Made by a program: the position numbers and the translations under genes. The notes beneath the pieces are model-generated. The model saw only the letters and a list, made by a program, of their open reading frames with translations, was not told the origin of the DNA and ran no database searches. Of a stretch of DNA of 8,729 bases, positions 1 through 6,024 are shown piece by piece (position 1 is the first letter of the stretch; each line of letters opens with the position of its first letter). Origin of the DNA: Oscillospiraceae bacterium (GTDB lineage Bacteria > Bacillota > Clostridia > Oscillospirales > Oscillospiraceae); the NCBI GenBank assembly GCA_016296635.1, contig JAEDIZ010000085.1, positions 1 through 8,729 of the forward strand, read 5' to 3'.

Positions 1-782
1 AGTCCGTGGCAGAAATCAAAGAAAAAGCTCGAAACATACGCCGCCAGCGCAGTCTTCCACGTCAGCGGATCGACATAGGTGAGGAAAAACAGGTTCATCA
101 CCCAGCCGTAGGCGAAGCCTGTCGCCATACCGTACAGGCAAAGACGAAGGGACGCATGGTTGGTGATCCCTCTTGCGAAATAAAGAAGGTCACCGCGGTT
201 CGTGCCGTTCGGACAGAGCCTCGTCCAGAAGCTGCCCGTAAAATACGTCCGGTCCCGGTCACGCCGGAAGAAACCCCGGTTTTCGAGCAGTCCGGCCACA
301 AACCCGATCATGCCCCAGCAGAACATCTGCCACGGCGTCCATGGCCCCTGCCCGAAAATGAAGTTCGAGAGGAAGCCGGTCAGTGCGCCGGTCAGAAAGC
401 CCGTTTCGGGGCCGAAGGCCACGGCGGTGATGATCACGATGGCTGAGACTGGCTTGAAGTTCGGCAGCGGAATGAGGGAGAACAGCGTCCTGCCCACCAC
501 ACCGAGCGCGGCCATGACCGCAATGGGTACAAGCTCGCGCGCCTGCGGCTTTTTCTTCTCAAATACAAGGAAAAACGGAATGGCGCACGCGGCCAGAAAG
601 ATGAGCCCCAGCAGAATGTCGGAGTTCATCACGATATAGTCCCAGACCGTCCGTTCGCCCGCGACGTGAACCGCCGGGCGGTGCGCATGGAAGTACGCGA
701 AGCCGAGCATCAGCGGCGGCAGGACGAACGCAATGACGATGGCGGCCGCCTTCGTGCGCTTGCTTACAAAGAGTCTTTGCAC
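1..782 (-). CDS. ECF transporter S component (substrate-binding membrane subunit), 3' end beyond window
   Basis: This is a membrane-embedded S component that captures a vitamin-like substrate and delivers it through the EcfT/EcfA module encoded just upstream. The 260 visible residues contain hydrophobic segments at about 11-30, 55-74, 85-104, 112-123, 128-142, 151-166 and 216-236. They also carry the family-typical stretch FGPETGFLTGALTGF (123-137) followed by FGQGPWTPWQMF (143-154). The visible part ends at SSFFFDFCHG, so roughly the last membrane helix is missing. I chose the GTG at 782-780 because AGGAGGTGA lies 7 nt upstream and because the reading frame begins cleanly after it. The gene overlaps the end of the ATPase gene by 19 nt, implying translational coupling. 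The substrate is not readable from this sequence. The transcobalamin-like lipoprotein in the same operon points to cobalamin or a related corrinoid, which is inference. Confidence 0.87.
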   Translation of the reverse strand, partial: MQRLFVSKRTKAAAIVIAFVLPPLMLGFAYFHAHRPAVHVAGERTVWDYIVMNSDILLGLIFLAACAIPFFLVFEKKKPQARELVPIAVMAALGVVGRTLFSLIPLPNFKPVSAIVIITAVAFGPETGFLTGALTGFLSNFIFGQGPWTPWQMFCWGMIGFVAGLLENRGFFRRDRDRTYFTGSFWTRLCPNGTNRGDLLYFARGITNHASLRLCLYGMATGFAYGWVMNLFFLTYVDPLTWKTALAAYVSSFFFDFCHG

Positions 783-2371
783 GCAGCGATCACCTCCTCG
801 CACGTAATGGCCTGCGGCAGGTAATTCGACGCGATGCGGTTGGCGTCCGTTGTGTAAAAGCGGTTGCCCGCGAAAAATGCGTGAGGCTCGTCACCAGACA
901 AAAGCATGCCGTCGAACATCAGCGCACACCGTGTGGCGTACTGCGCGGCAAACTCCACATCGTGCGTCACGATCAGGATGGCCGCGCCCTCTGCCGCCAG
1001 CTTTCTGAGGAGCTGCGCCAGATTCTGCTTGGCGTAGGCGTCAAGCCCTTTTGTCGGCTCGTCGAGCAGCAGCACATTTGCATCCCGCAGCAGGAGCTTG
1101 CCGATCGCAAGCCGCTGCGCCTCGCCGCCGGACAGATCGTAAGGGTGCTGGTGCAGGAGTTTTGTCAGCTCCAGCTTTTCTGCCATTTGCAGTGCCCGCG
1201 CCTCGTCCTGTTCCGCGCTCTCCAGCAGCTCGTCCTTCACATTGTCCGTCACGAACAGCGACGCGACCATCTGCGGCAGCATACAGAGCTTTGCGCCCTT
1301 TTGCAGCTTTACCTTGCCGCGATACGGCTTTTTTACACCGGAAAGAACCTTCAGGAGCGTTGTCTTGCCCGCGCCGTTGCCGCCGAGCAGACAGAGAATT
1401 TCATTTTGATGCAGCGCGACCTCCGCGCCGCGCAGGATATCCTTGCCACTCTCATCCCACCGGAACCAGAGCTCCTTTGCGCGCAGCATTTCGGTCTGCT
1501 TTGCGGATGACTCCTGTTTTGGGAGTGTCATGTTGTCTTTTGGTTTTATCTCATCTATGCGCCGCCGCGCGTCGCGCACGGAAAGCGGCAGCTCCTTTGC
1601 TCCAAGCTCTGCGAAAATACGCACGGAGGCAGGAAAGCCAAAAAACACGCGGCTTTTGTTCTTTGCTCCGGACAGCTCGCAGGCAATCTCCGCGGGCTTT
1701 CCGCAGGAAAGGAGCATTCCGTCCTCCATGACAGCCACACGATCCGCGGCCTGTAAGACCGCGTCCAGCCGGTGCTCCGTCAGTAGAATTGCAACGCCAA
1801 GCTCGCGGTTGATACGTTCGACCATCGCTAGAAGGTTCTGCGCGGCCAATGGGTCGAGCATGGCGGTCGGCTCGTCAAGGATGAGGATCTTCGGGTTCAT
1901 TGCCAGCGCCGAGGCCATATTGAGCAGCTGCTTCTGCCCGCCGGACAGCTCGCACGTTTTTTGCCGGAACCACGGTTCCATGCCGAAAAACGCGGCCATT
2001 TCGGCGACTCTGCGGCGAATGACCGGCACGGGCAGCGCCAGATTTTCAAGTCCGAACGCCAGCTCGTGCCAGACGAAGTCCGTGACGATCTGGTTGTCCG
2101 GATTTTGCTGGATAAAGCCGATCTCCGCGGCTGCAGTATCTGCGGGCAACTCGGCAAGCGGCTTGCCGTTATAGCGCACAGTACCCTCTCTTGCGCCGGC
2201 CGGTGCAAGAGAGGGCTTGGCGTGTCGCAGCAGCGTCGTTTTGCCACAACCGGAGGGTCCGCAGAGTACAACGTATTCTCCCGCCTCCATCGTCAGGCTG
2301 ACGCTGTCCAGCGTGCGGTGTTTTGCGTTCGGATACGCAAAGCTCAGCGAATCAAACCGTAGGATCTCCAC
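764..2371 (-). CDS. Fused ECF transporter ATPase (EcfA-EcfA', two ABC domains in one chain)
   Basis: The product hydrolyses ATP to drive substrate release by the ECF importer. It is a 535-residue protein with two complete ABC domains. Domain 1 has Walker A GPSGCGKTT (38-46), Q-loop around Q88/Q89, signature LSGGQKQ (142-148), Walker B ILILDEPT (162-169) and switch H200. Domain 2 has Walker A GGNGAGKTT (330-338), Q-loop Q367, signature LSGGEAQR (413-420), Walker B VLLLDEPT (433-440) and switch H470. All catalytic motifs are intact in both halves. In many ECF systems the two ATPases are separate genes (EcfA1/EcfA2), and fused forms are common in Clostridia. The open frame extends upstream to 2509, but AGGAGG stands 7 nt before the GTG at 2371, and the extra N-terminal residues look non-coding, so I place the start there. 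The gene overlaps the ecfT end by 28 nt and the S-component start by 19 nt. Confidence 0.92.
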   Translation of the reverse strand: MEILRFDSLSFAYPNAKHRTLDSVSLTMEAGEYVVLCGPSGCGKTTLLRHAKPSLAPAGAREGTVRYNGKPLAELPADTAAAEIGFIQQNPDNQIVTDFVWHELAFGLENLALPVPVIRRRVAEMAAFFGMEPWFRQKTCELSGGQKQLLNMASALAMNPKILILDEPTAMLDPLAAQNLLAMVERINRELGVAILLTEHRLDAVLQAADRVAVMEDGMLLSCGKPAEIACELSGAKNKSRVFFGFPASVRIFAELGAKELPLSVRDARRRIDEIKPKDNMTLPKQESSAKQTEMLRAKELWFRWDESGKDILRGAEVALHQNEILCLLGGNGAGKTTLLKVLSGVKKPYRGKVKLQKGAKLCMLPQMVASLFVTDNVKDELLESAEQDEARALQMAEKLELTKLLHQHPYDLSGGEAQRLAIGKLLLRDANVLLLDEPTKGLDAYAKQNLAQLLRKLAAEGAAILIVTHDVEFAAQYATRCALMFDGMLLSGDEPHAFFAGNRFYTTDANRIASNYLPQAITCEEVIAACKDSL

Positions 2372-3240
2372 ACGACAGCCTCCTTTGCCTCTAAGATGGA
2401 TGGCAGCAGCATCAATGCTGCGAATAGTATAAACATGGTCATGCTGGACGGCCCCATTGTCAGCGCCGTGATGCGCGGGTAATACTCCATATACCCGTGC
2501 CCGTAGCACCGCGCGACGACGCAGATACCGGAAAGCGTCAAAATGAGCGCCAGCGTGCGTGCGTCGCGTGCGTCAAAGCGGAACAGGTGGAACGTGGTGC
2601 GGTGTCTTGCTCCAAAGCCGCGCGCTTTCATGCTGTCCGCGGTCTGCACGGCGTTTTCCATGCTCATGCCGAGCAGCGCCGAAAGATTCTGAATCGCGTG
2701 CGCCAGCTTCTGAAACAGACGCGGGCTGTTATCCTGCAGCATGGCGCGGGACTCTTTGATCTGCGCAGCGTTCTGCTGCATCTGGGGGATGAACCGCAGC
2801 GCGGAGGTGATGAGCAGCGCGGTCGCCGGGGCGATCTTTCCGAACAGGTAGAGGAACTTGTCCGAGGTCATGACCTCCTGATAGCAGCCGAACCACAGGA
2901 TGATCGCCGCCAACGAGCAGGCCGTCACAACGCCATATACAATGGCTTCCAGCGTGATCCACTGGTTGAACAGCAGACACAGCATTGTGACGCCGCGGTG
3001 ATTGACTAAAGGGTTTCCGATGCAGACGATCAGGAACATCGGCAGCACGAAGCGCATCGTCCTGCCGAAAGCCTTTCTTCCGCGCAGCGCAAGATTAAAC
3101 AGAGTGCTGCCAAGAAGGGATAGCAGAACCGTTACCACATGTGGACACGCCAGCGTCAGTCCAATCACGCAGACGAAGTAGCACATGCTGACTGCCGGGT
3201 GCAGCGTGCCAAAAAAGCGCATCCGCGTTTTGTCAGTCAT
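2344..3240 (-). CDS. ecfT: Energy-coupling factor transporter transmembrane protein EcfT
   Basis: This is the membrane scaffold of the ECF importer. It couples ATPase motion to the S component through long cytoplasmic helices. The 298-residue product has hydrophobic segments at about 17-50, 62-76, 84-119, 136-152, 228-245 and 258-281. It shows the expected coupling-helix motifs: RFIPQMQQNAAQIKESRAM (149-167) and the hallmark Ala-Arg-Gly at 206-208 within ADSMKARGFG. The open frame could start at 3318, but the ATG at 3240 overlaps the lipoprotein stop in an ATGACTGA junction (8 nt). This is a typical translational-coupling arrangement and gives a normal family length. The position between the lipoprotein and the fused ATPase supports one operon. 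No substrate specificity resides in this subunit. Confidence 0.92.
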   Translation of the reverse strand: MTDKTRMRFFGTLHPAVSMCYFVCVIGLTLACPHVVTVLLSLLGSTLFNLALRGRKAFGRTMRFVLPMFLIVCIGNPLVNHRGVTMLCLLFNQWITLEAIVYGVVTACSLAAIILWFGCYQEVMTSDKFLYLFGKIAPATALLITSALRFIPQMQQNAAQIKESRAMLQDNSPRLFQKLAHAIQNLSALLGMSMENAVQTADSMKARGFGARHRTTFHLFRFDARDARTLALILTLSGICVVARCYGHGYMEYYPRITALTMGPSSMTMFILFAALMLLPSILEAKEAVVWRSYGLIR

Positions 3241-4144
3241 GCGTGTCCTTCCACTCCTGCGCGCCCTCCATTCCTGCGTCCAGATCCAAGCCAAGATCGC
3301 AGGTATAGTTCCACTCAATTACGTCGCCGGGCTGCAAATAATACACACCGCAGCCGTAGTTGGGGTACCAATCATTGACGCAATACATCCAACCGCTCCA
3401 TCTACCGCCATCAAACTCGTAGAGGTTATTGATACCCTCAACATAGATACCACTGCCAGCGCCCTTGTACTGCATGTGAAGTTTGAATTTGTCACGAGCT
3501 TGACAGAGCACATCAAAAACGGTGTCTCCATCATTGATCTCAAAAGTTGTCGTATCGAGGATGCAGCCCGATGCCGGCACGATACCGGCCCACTTGGATT
3601 CCAGATGCATACCGTTGTTCACTGCCGTGTCGCAGCGGATGGTCAATGTGACGGTATCGCCTTTCTGATCCGATTCTTCCGGCTGCTTGGTGTCCTGCGC
3701 CGGAGTATTCTGATTATCCTGGCTCTTGTTATCATCATCAGACTTCTGCGAATCGTCATCTTTCTTGACGGTTGGCTTTTTGCCAGTGTCCGTGGTTGCC
3801 TTTTCATCTGAGGCATGTTCTTCTTCGGGGTCCTCCGATGTAGCCTCCATCTGCTTTTTCAGATTTTCCGTGCCCTTTTTATAGAGATCCGCAACGGAAT
3901 CGGGTTTATCCTCTGCCTTTGTGTCATCGTCCGTCTTGCCGAAGCTGAATGCGCGCTTGATCCATGCATACCACGGCTCGTCGGCCTGTTCTTCTTCTGC
4001 GGCGTCATTGCCGGTCGATACATAGTCCAGATCGAGCATCTGGTCGTTCGCACCGCGCGCCGTCTGGCTGCTGGAGCATGCCCCAAGCAACAAGCTGATT
4101 ATTAAAATGAATACTGCAAGTGCAGCGAGCTTCTGTCGTTCCAT
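3233..4144 (-). CDS. Surface lipoprotein with C-terminal transcobalamin-like DUF4430 domain
   Basis: Probably a membrane-anchored substrate-capture protein for the adjacent ECF importer. The 303-residue product starts with a lipoprotein signal: charged MERQK, a hydrophobic core (6-20) and lipobox LLGAC with the lipidated cysteine at C23. Residues about 70-165 are a low-complexity acidic and polar linker rich in D, E, K, Q and T, likely a flexible spacer through the cell wall. Residues about 164-295 resemble DUF4430, the beta domain related to the C-terminal domain of transcobalamin and intrinsic factor. Diagnostic stretches are GSGIYVEGINNLYEFDGG (230-247), GWMYCVNDWYPNYGC (251-265) and the final WNYTCDLGLDL (278-288). 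Six domain cysteines are visible. The upstream AGAGGA is 9 nt from the ATG. The usual alpha-toroid partner domain of intrinsic factor is absent from this chain. Binding of a corrinoid is inferred from family and context, not shown. Confidence 0.88.
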   Translation of the reverse strand: MERQKLAALAVFILIISLLLGACSSSQTARGANDQMLDLDYVSTGNDAAEEEQADEPWYAWIKRAFSFGKTDDDTKAEDKPDSVADLYKKGTENLKKQMEATSEDPEEEHASDEKATTDTGKKPTVKKDDDSQKSDDDNKSQDNQNTPAQDTKQPEESDQKGDTVTLTIRCDTAVNNGMHLESKWAGIVPASGCILDTTTFEINDGDTVFDVLCQARDKFKLHMQYKGAGSGIYVEGINNLYEFDGGRWSGWMYCVNDWYPNYGCGVYYLQPGDVIEWNYTCDLGLDLDAGMEGAQEWKDTHD

Positions 4145-4185
4145 AATTTAAGATCCTCTTTTGATCGAAGGGTTATTTAAGACAC

Positions 4186-4309
4186 CCCCGGTTCCGCGTT
4201 CCCAATTCGGAACCGGGGATTTCTGCGCGCCAGGGGGTGACGCGCTGGCAGTCGGCTCTAGGGGGTAGAGCCTGGTCTATCGCAAATCCGTTCCCAATAC
4301 GGATTGTGC
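4186..4309 (-). promoter_or_regulatory. Four-hairpin leader with alternating GGG and CCCCC loops, upstream of the importer operon
   Basis: Four consecutive hairpins fill most of the gap before the lipoprotein gene. In plus coordinates: H1 is 4186-4196 with 4208-4218 (11 bp, 11-nt loop). H2 is 4225-4232 with 4238-4245 (8 pairs). H3 is 4254-4260 with 4266-4272 (7 bp). H4 is 4285-4291 with 4299-4305 (7 bp), extended by 3 bp after a bulged base. Read on the minus strand, H2 and H3 have loops of exactly CCCCC, while H1 and H4 loops share ATTGGGA within a 10-nt identical segment (4197-4206 and 4289-4298). H2 contains a position that is C-A on the plus strand but a G-U wobble on the minus strand, so the functional form is probably RNA from the minus strand. 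There is no U-run after H1, so it is not an ordinary terminator. I do not recognise an RNA family, and no promoter is visible in the gap. Confidence 0.6.
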
Positions 4310-4316
4310 AAATAAA

Positions 4317-4979
4317 TTATTGTGCGCTTTCCTCCGCAGCCGATTCCTGCCGTTCGGCTTGCCGCGCTGCGCGTTTGGCTTCCTTTTCTGCCGCCTGCTC
4401 CTGCCGGAACTTTGTGAGCTGCCGCTGGTACTCGGCTTTGAACTCCTGCGTTTTCCGCACGTTCTTATTCTGCGGGCATTTGAACCCCTGCAATTCAAGC
4501 GCGTACATCGTTCTTCCTGTAATTTTCTCATCCAGAAGAAGATCAGCGCGGAACCGGCGGCCTTTGCCTTGAATCGGCGGTTTCTCTTTGGCTTTATTTT
4601 GCTTTTTGGCCTCAGCCTTGGCTGCTTTGTCTAGCTCCCGCTGTGTATTGAACTCCGCCTGAAACAGTGCCGTTTTTTCCAGCGCGGGCGTACTGCGCTT
4701 TGCCGCAAGCTCTCTGCTAACGCCGATCGCTTCAAGCGCATTTACCCATCCGCGGAACCGCAGTTCAATAAAATCGCCGCCAATTATTTCTGTCCTGCCG
4801 GGGATATGCCGCAGCTCCGCCTGCTGCCGCCGCAAATATGCAGCCAACTCCTGCAATGACGCATTTTGATATTTCAGAACAAACTCGATGTTCCTGTGAG
4901 ACAGCGCCGTGCAGGTGCGTTGGGTCAAAAATTTTTTAAGCGCCGCCATATTTTCCTCATACGTTCTGTTCGGATTCAT
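4317..4979 (-). CDS. HNH_repeat-like (homing-endonuclease-associated repeat) protein, long paralogue
   Basis: A 220-residue cytoplasmic protein of unknown function. Residues about 40-87 match the pattern of the homing-endonuclease-associated repeat, a small DNA-binding module that often accompanies HNH or other homing nucleases. It shows a helix (SLQELAAYLRRQQAEL), a short IPGRTEIIGG turn, then FIELRFRGWVNALEAIG with the characteristic R-F-x-x-W-x-x-A-L core. Residues 100-145 and 175-220 are highly charged, Lys/Glu/Gln-rich and probably helical or coiled. No nuclease motif (HNH, LAGLIDADG, GIY-YIG) is visible, so catalytic activity is not supported. The start ATG overlaps the stop of the preceding paralogue in an ATGA junction, with GGAGGTG 5 nt upstream. 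The module is shared with the 5' neighbour at moderate similarity, suggesting an old duplication followed by divergence. DNA binding or regulation is inference. Confidence 0.72.
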   Translation of the reverse strand: MNPNRTYEENMAALKKFLTQRTCTALSHRNIEFVLKYQNASLQELAAYLRRQQAELRHIPGRTEIIGGDFIELRFRGWVNALEAIGVSRELAAKRSTPALEKTALFQAEFNTQRELDKAAKAEAKKQNKAKEKPPIQGKGRRFRADLLLDEKITGRTMYALELQGFKCPQNKNVRKTQEFKAEYQRQLTKFRQEQAAEKEAKRAARQAERQESAAEESAQ

Positions 4980-5356
4980 CGCTGCACCTCCCGTTCAGAA
5001 GATGCCGCGTCCTTCGCTGCAAGCCGCCTCAATTCGATCTCGCATAAATCCTGAACGATCTTGCGGTCACGAAAATGTGGCGGGTTTTTGATGTTTGTGA
5101 TTTTTCCGGCATAAAAGGAACGGATTGCAGCTTTCCATGAGCCGAAACGGTACTCAATATACTCGCTGCCGATCACCTCGACCATCGCGGGCGGGTGTCC
5201 AATGTCCTCCATGCAGGATTTCAAATATGCAGTTAGCTGCTCCAGCGTATCGTGCTGGTGCTTGATGATGAATTGCACATTTTTGTACGCAATGACACGC
5301 TCAATGCGGCCATAGTTGATCTGGTCCAGATATGCTTGCCGTTGCTGCTCATTCAT
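4976..5356 (-). CDS. HNH_repeat-like (homing-endonuclease-associated repeat) protein, short paralogue
   Basis: A 126-residue protein, first gene after the structured leader. Residues about 36-83 carry the same module as the downstream gene: DTLEQLTAYLKSCMEDIG, then HPPAMVEVIGSEYIEYRFGSW, then KAAI. The RFGSW core is nearer the family consensus than RFRGW in the paralogue. Both proteins also share a preceding V/I-x-F-V/I-x-K-H/Y-Q segment, so their homology extends beyond the repeat. The remainder is basic and helical with no catalytic motif. The ATG at 5356 has AGGAGG (5372-5367, read leftward) 10 nt upstream. That Shine-Dalgarno can be masked by a 13-bp leader helix, so translation may be switched by RNA structure. 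The four-base overlap with the next gene implies coupled translation. A transcription regulator, or a remnant of a homing system, are the options. I cannot choose between them. Confidence 0.7.
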   Translation of the reverse strand: MNEQQRQAYLDQINYGRIERVIAYKNVQFIIKHQHDTLEQLTAYLKSCMEDIGHPPAMVEVIGSEYIEYRFGSWKAAIRSFYAGKITNIKNPPHFRDRKIVQDLCEIELRRLAAKDAASSEREVQR

Positions 5357-5386
5357 CGCAGATGATCCTCCTATCGATTTTTACGC

Positions 5387-5419
5387 AAAAAACAAATCAT
5401 CCCGCCAAAGCGAGATGAT
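5387..5419 (-). terminator. Intrinsic terminator T2 in the leader of the HNH-repeat genes
   Basis: Minus-strand stem 5419-5410 with 5405-5396 (10 pairs, loop TTTG) followed directly by TTGTTTTTTG. One pair is a C-A mismatch on the plus strand but a G-U wobble in minus-strand RNA, which supports the leftward direction. It lies upstream of the gene it would silence, so it is more likely conditional than a plain gene end. Confidence 0.75.
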
Positions 5420-5430
5420 CCGATTGCTTC

Positions 5431-5475
5431 AAAAACAAAAAACACCGATTTGCTTCAACTTTAGAAGCAAATCGG
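5431..5475 (-). terminator. Intrinsic terminator T1 at the end of the structured leader RNA
   Basis: A perfect 12-bp stem (5475-5464 with 5456-5445, 7-nt loop) is followed on the minus strand by TGTTTTTTGTTTTT. It would end a leader transcript of about 550 nt started at the promoter near 5990-6017. Its tandem position with T2 before a gene start suggests attenuation, or production of a free-standing RNA. Confidence 0.82.
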
Positions 5476-5521
5476 AGCCCTGTTCCGAAATACCGATAGG
5501 ATCATCGTGCTATCTACCCTT

Positions 5522-5837
5522 TGTTTGCCAACTTCTGCACGTAACGAGATCATAAAACAGGCAGCATCTCATGCAGGCGAAGAAAAGCGATTCTCCTGAC
5601 TTGGACTATGGACGCAGGTCGCGTCCGCGCTCTGTTTCCTACCTTCTCATGGGGTAAACCCCACAATGGCGGCCTTTCGGCCACGTAGCTTGTTGTGTAA
5701 CGCTGTCTTACGTTTCCTCCAAGCTACTTTAGAAACTTGCTCATCCTCACAGTTCCGGGCGAGTAGATTCATTGCTCTTTCATTGCAGACTATAAGGAGA
5801 GAGATAACCTGCAATTACAATTCTTCGTTGGCAAACA
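5522..5837 (-). promoter_or_regulatory. Cobalamin-riboswitch-like structured RNA with an atypical B12 box
   Basis: A roughly 316-nt RNA domain closed by an 11-bp helix (TGTTTGCCAAC, 5837-5827, with GTTGGCAAACA, 5532-5522). Inside, reading leftward, are a 7-bp stem ATTGCAG/CTGCAAT (5815-5809 with 5788-5782), then GCCCGGAACTGTGA (5760-5747), then a stem GTAGCTTG/CAAGCTAC (5727-5720 with 5692-5685). These are followed by a GAAA-capped GGCC stem (5682-5671), GCCATTG plus a GGGG-TTTA-CCCC hairpin and GAGAAGG (5670-5642), a GGACGC/GCGTCC stem (5626-5610) and AAGTCAGGAGA (5602-5592). The cobalamin riboswitch has CCCGCnACUGUGA, GCCACUG...GGGAAGG and AGYCAGGAGACCUGCC in the same order, so three landmarks match closely. 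The final ACCUGCC of the B12 box is missing: GAATCGC follows, and a CCTGCA that could pair with TGCAGG (5813-5808) appears only at 5577-5572. The downstream corrinoid-type importer supports the call. It could be a degenerate copy, a ligand variant or a chance resemblance. Confidence 0.5.
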
Positions 5838-5867
5838 TATTAAATTGTCAAGATTCTTCCATTCTCC

Positions 5868-5907
5868 GTATGTGCCGACATAGCTGTGATGTCCTGTCTG
5901 CACATAC
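5868..5907 (-). other. Two-part hairpin near the 5' end of the leader transcript
   Basis: An outer perfect 8-bp stem (GTATGTGC, 5907-5900, with GCACATAC, 5875-5868) encloses an inner 5-bp GACAT/ATGTC stem (5893-5889 with 5881-5877). It lies between the promoter and the closing helix of the riboswitch-like domain and has no U-run. It may be a 5' stabilising element or an extra structural arm. The function is unknown. Confidence 0.5.
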
Positions 5908-5925
5908 AAAACATGGCGGTTTCGG

Positions 5926-5954
5926 CTTCATAAAGTTCTACAAATTTACGAAGT
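5926..5954. repeat. Site A: att-like imperfect palindrome left of the integrase
   Basis: CTTCATAAA and TTTACGAAG form inverted 9-bp arms around a 10-bp centre. One arm position is mismatched on the plus strand, but it is a G-U wobble in minus-strand RNA. The right half, AAATTTACGAAGT (5942-5954), is repeated exactly at 7362-7374 on the other side of the integrase, and a TTCAT precedes both. Inverted arms around a short variable centre resemble the core site of a tyrosine recombinase that tolerates mismatched coupling sequences, as in the Tn916 family. This is a candidate attachment site. It could equally be a leader hairpin. Confidence 0.42.
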
Positions 5955-5989
5955 CCTAAAAACGCAATAAATATCTTGTTTCTGACACC

Positions 5990-6017
5990 ATTATACAATA
6001 GCACAGCAAAAAGTCAA
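5990..6017 (-). promoter_or_regulatory. Sigma-70-type promoter for the leftward leader RNA
   Basis: Minus strand TTGACT (6017-6012), a 16-bp spacer and TATAAT (5995-5990) place the start site near 5983. It is the best promoter sequence in the window. It reads away from the integrase into the structured leader, the HNH-repeat genes and possibly the importer operon. It lies on the integrase side of site A, so if that site is a true element end, the mobile element supplies this promoter. Confidence 0.75.
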
Positions 6018-6024
6018 TGCGGTT

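Larger units (their letters stand above)
5361..5507 (-). promoter_or_regulatory. RNA expression platform with competing helices and Shine-Dalgarno sequestration
   Basis: On the minus strand the segment GATGATCCTATCG (5506-5494) can pair with CGATA plus GGATCATC (5376-5372 and 5368-5361), leaving a 3-nt bulge. This helix would bury the Shine-Dalgarno AGGAGG of the first HNH-repeat gene. The same GATGATCC can instead pair with another GGATCATC at 5421-5414, which forms part of the 5' arm of the second terminator. The 3' arm of the first terminator, GAAGCAAATCGG, is nearly repeated (GAAGCAATCGG, 5430-5420) just after its U-run. These duplicated arms permit mutually exclusive folds, as expected of a riboswitch or attenuator platform. 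The pairings are read directly from sequence; switching is inference. Confidence 0.55.

Noticed and set aside
1051..1731. Long plus-strand open frames across the ATPase gene
   Set aside because: They are antisense shadows of the high-GC ATPase gene with low-complexity Ala/Arg/Pro composition. The minus frame has both full ABC motif sets.
4145..4316. A standard cobalamin riboswitch directly upstream of the lipoprotein gene
   Set aside because: The gap lacks the B12 box and the ACUGUGA and GCCACUG elements. The four hairpins fill it instead.
5596..5615. CATAGTCC resembling the S element of a group I intron
   Set aside because: No complementary GACTA-type R element occurs upstream in the transcript and no intron core helices can be drawn. 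The cobalamin-type landmarks explain the segment better.
4317..5837. An IscB/HEARO-type system (guide RNA plus HNH nuclease)
   Set aside because: The proteins have an HNH-associated repeat only, with no HNH or RuvC catalytic motifs, and the RNA shows no resemblance that I can defend.
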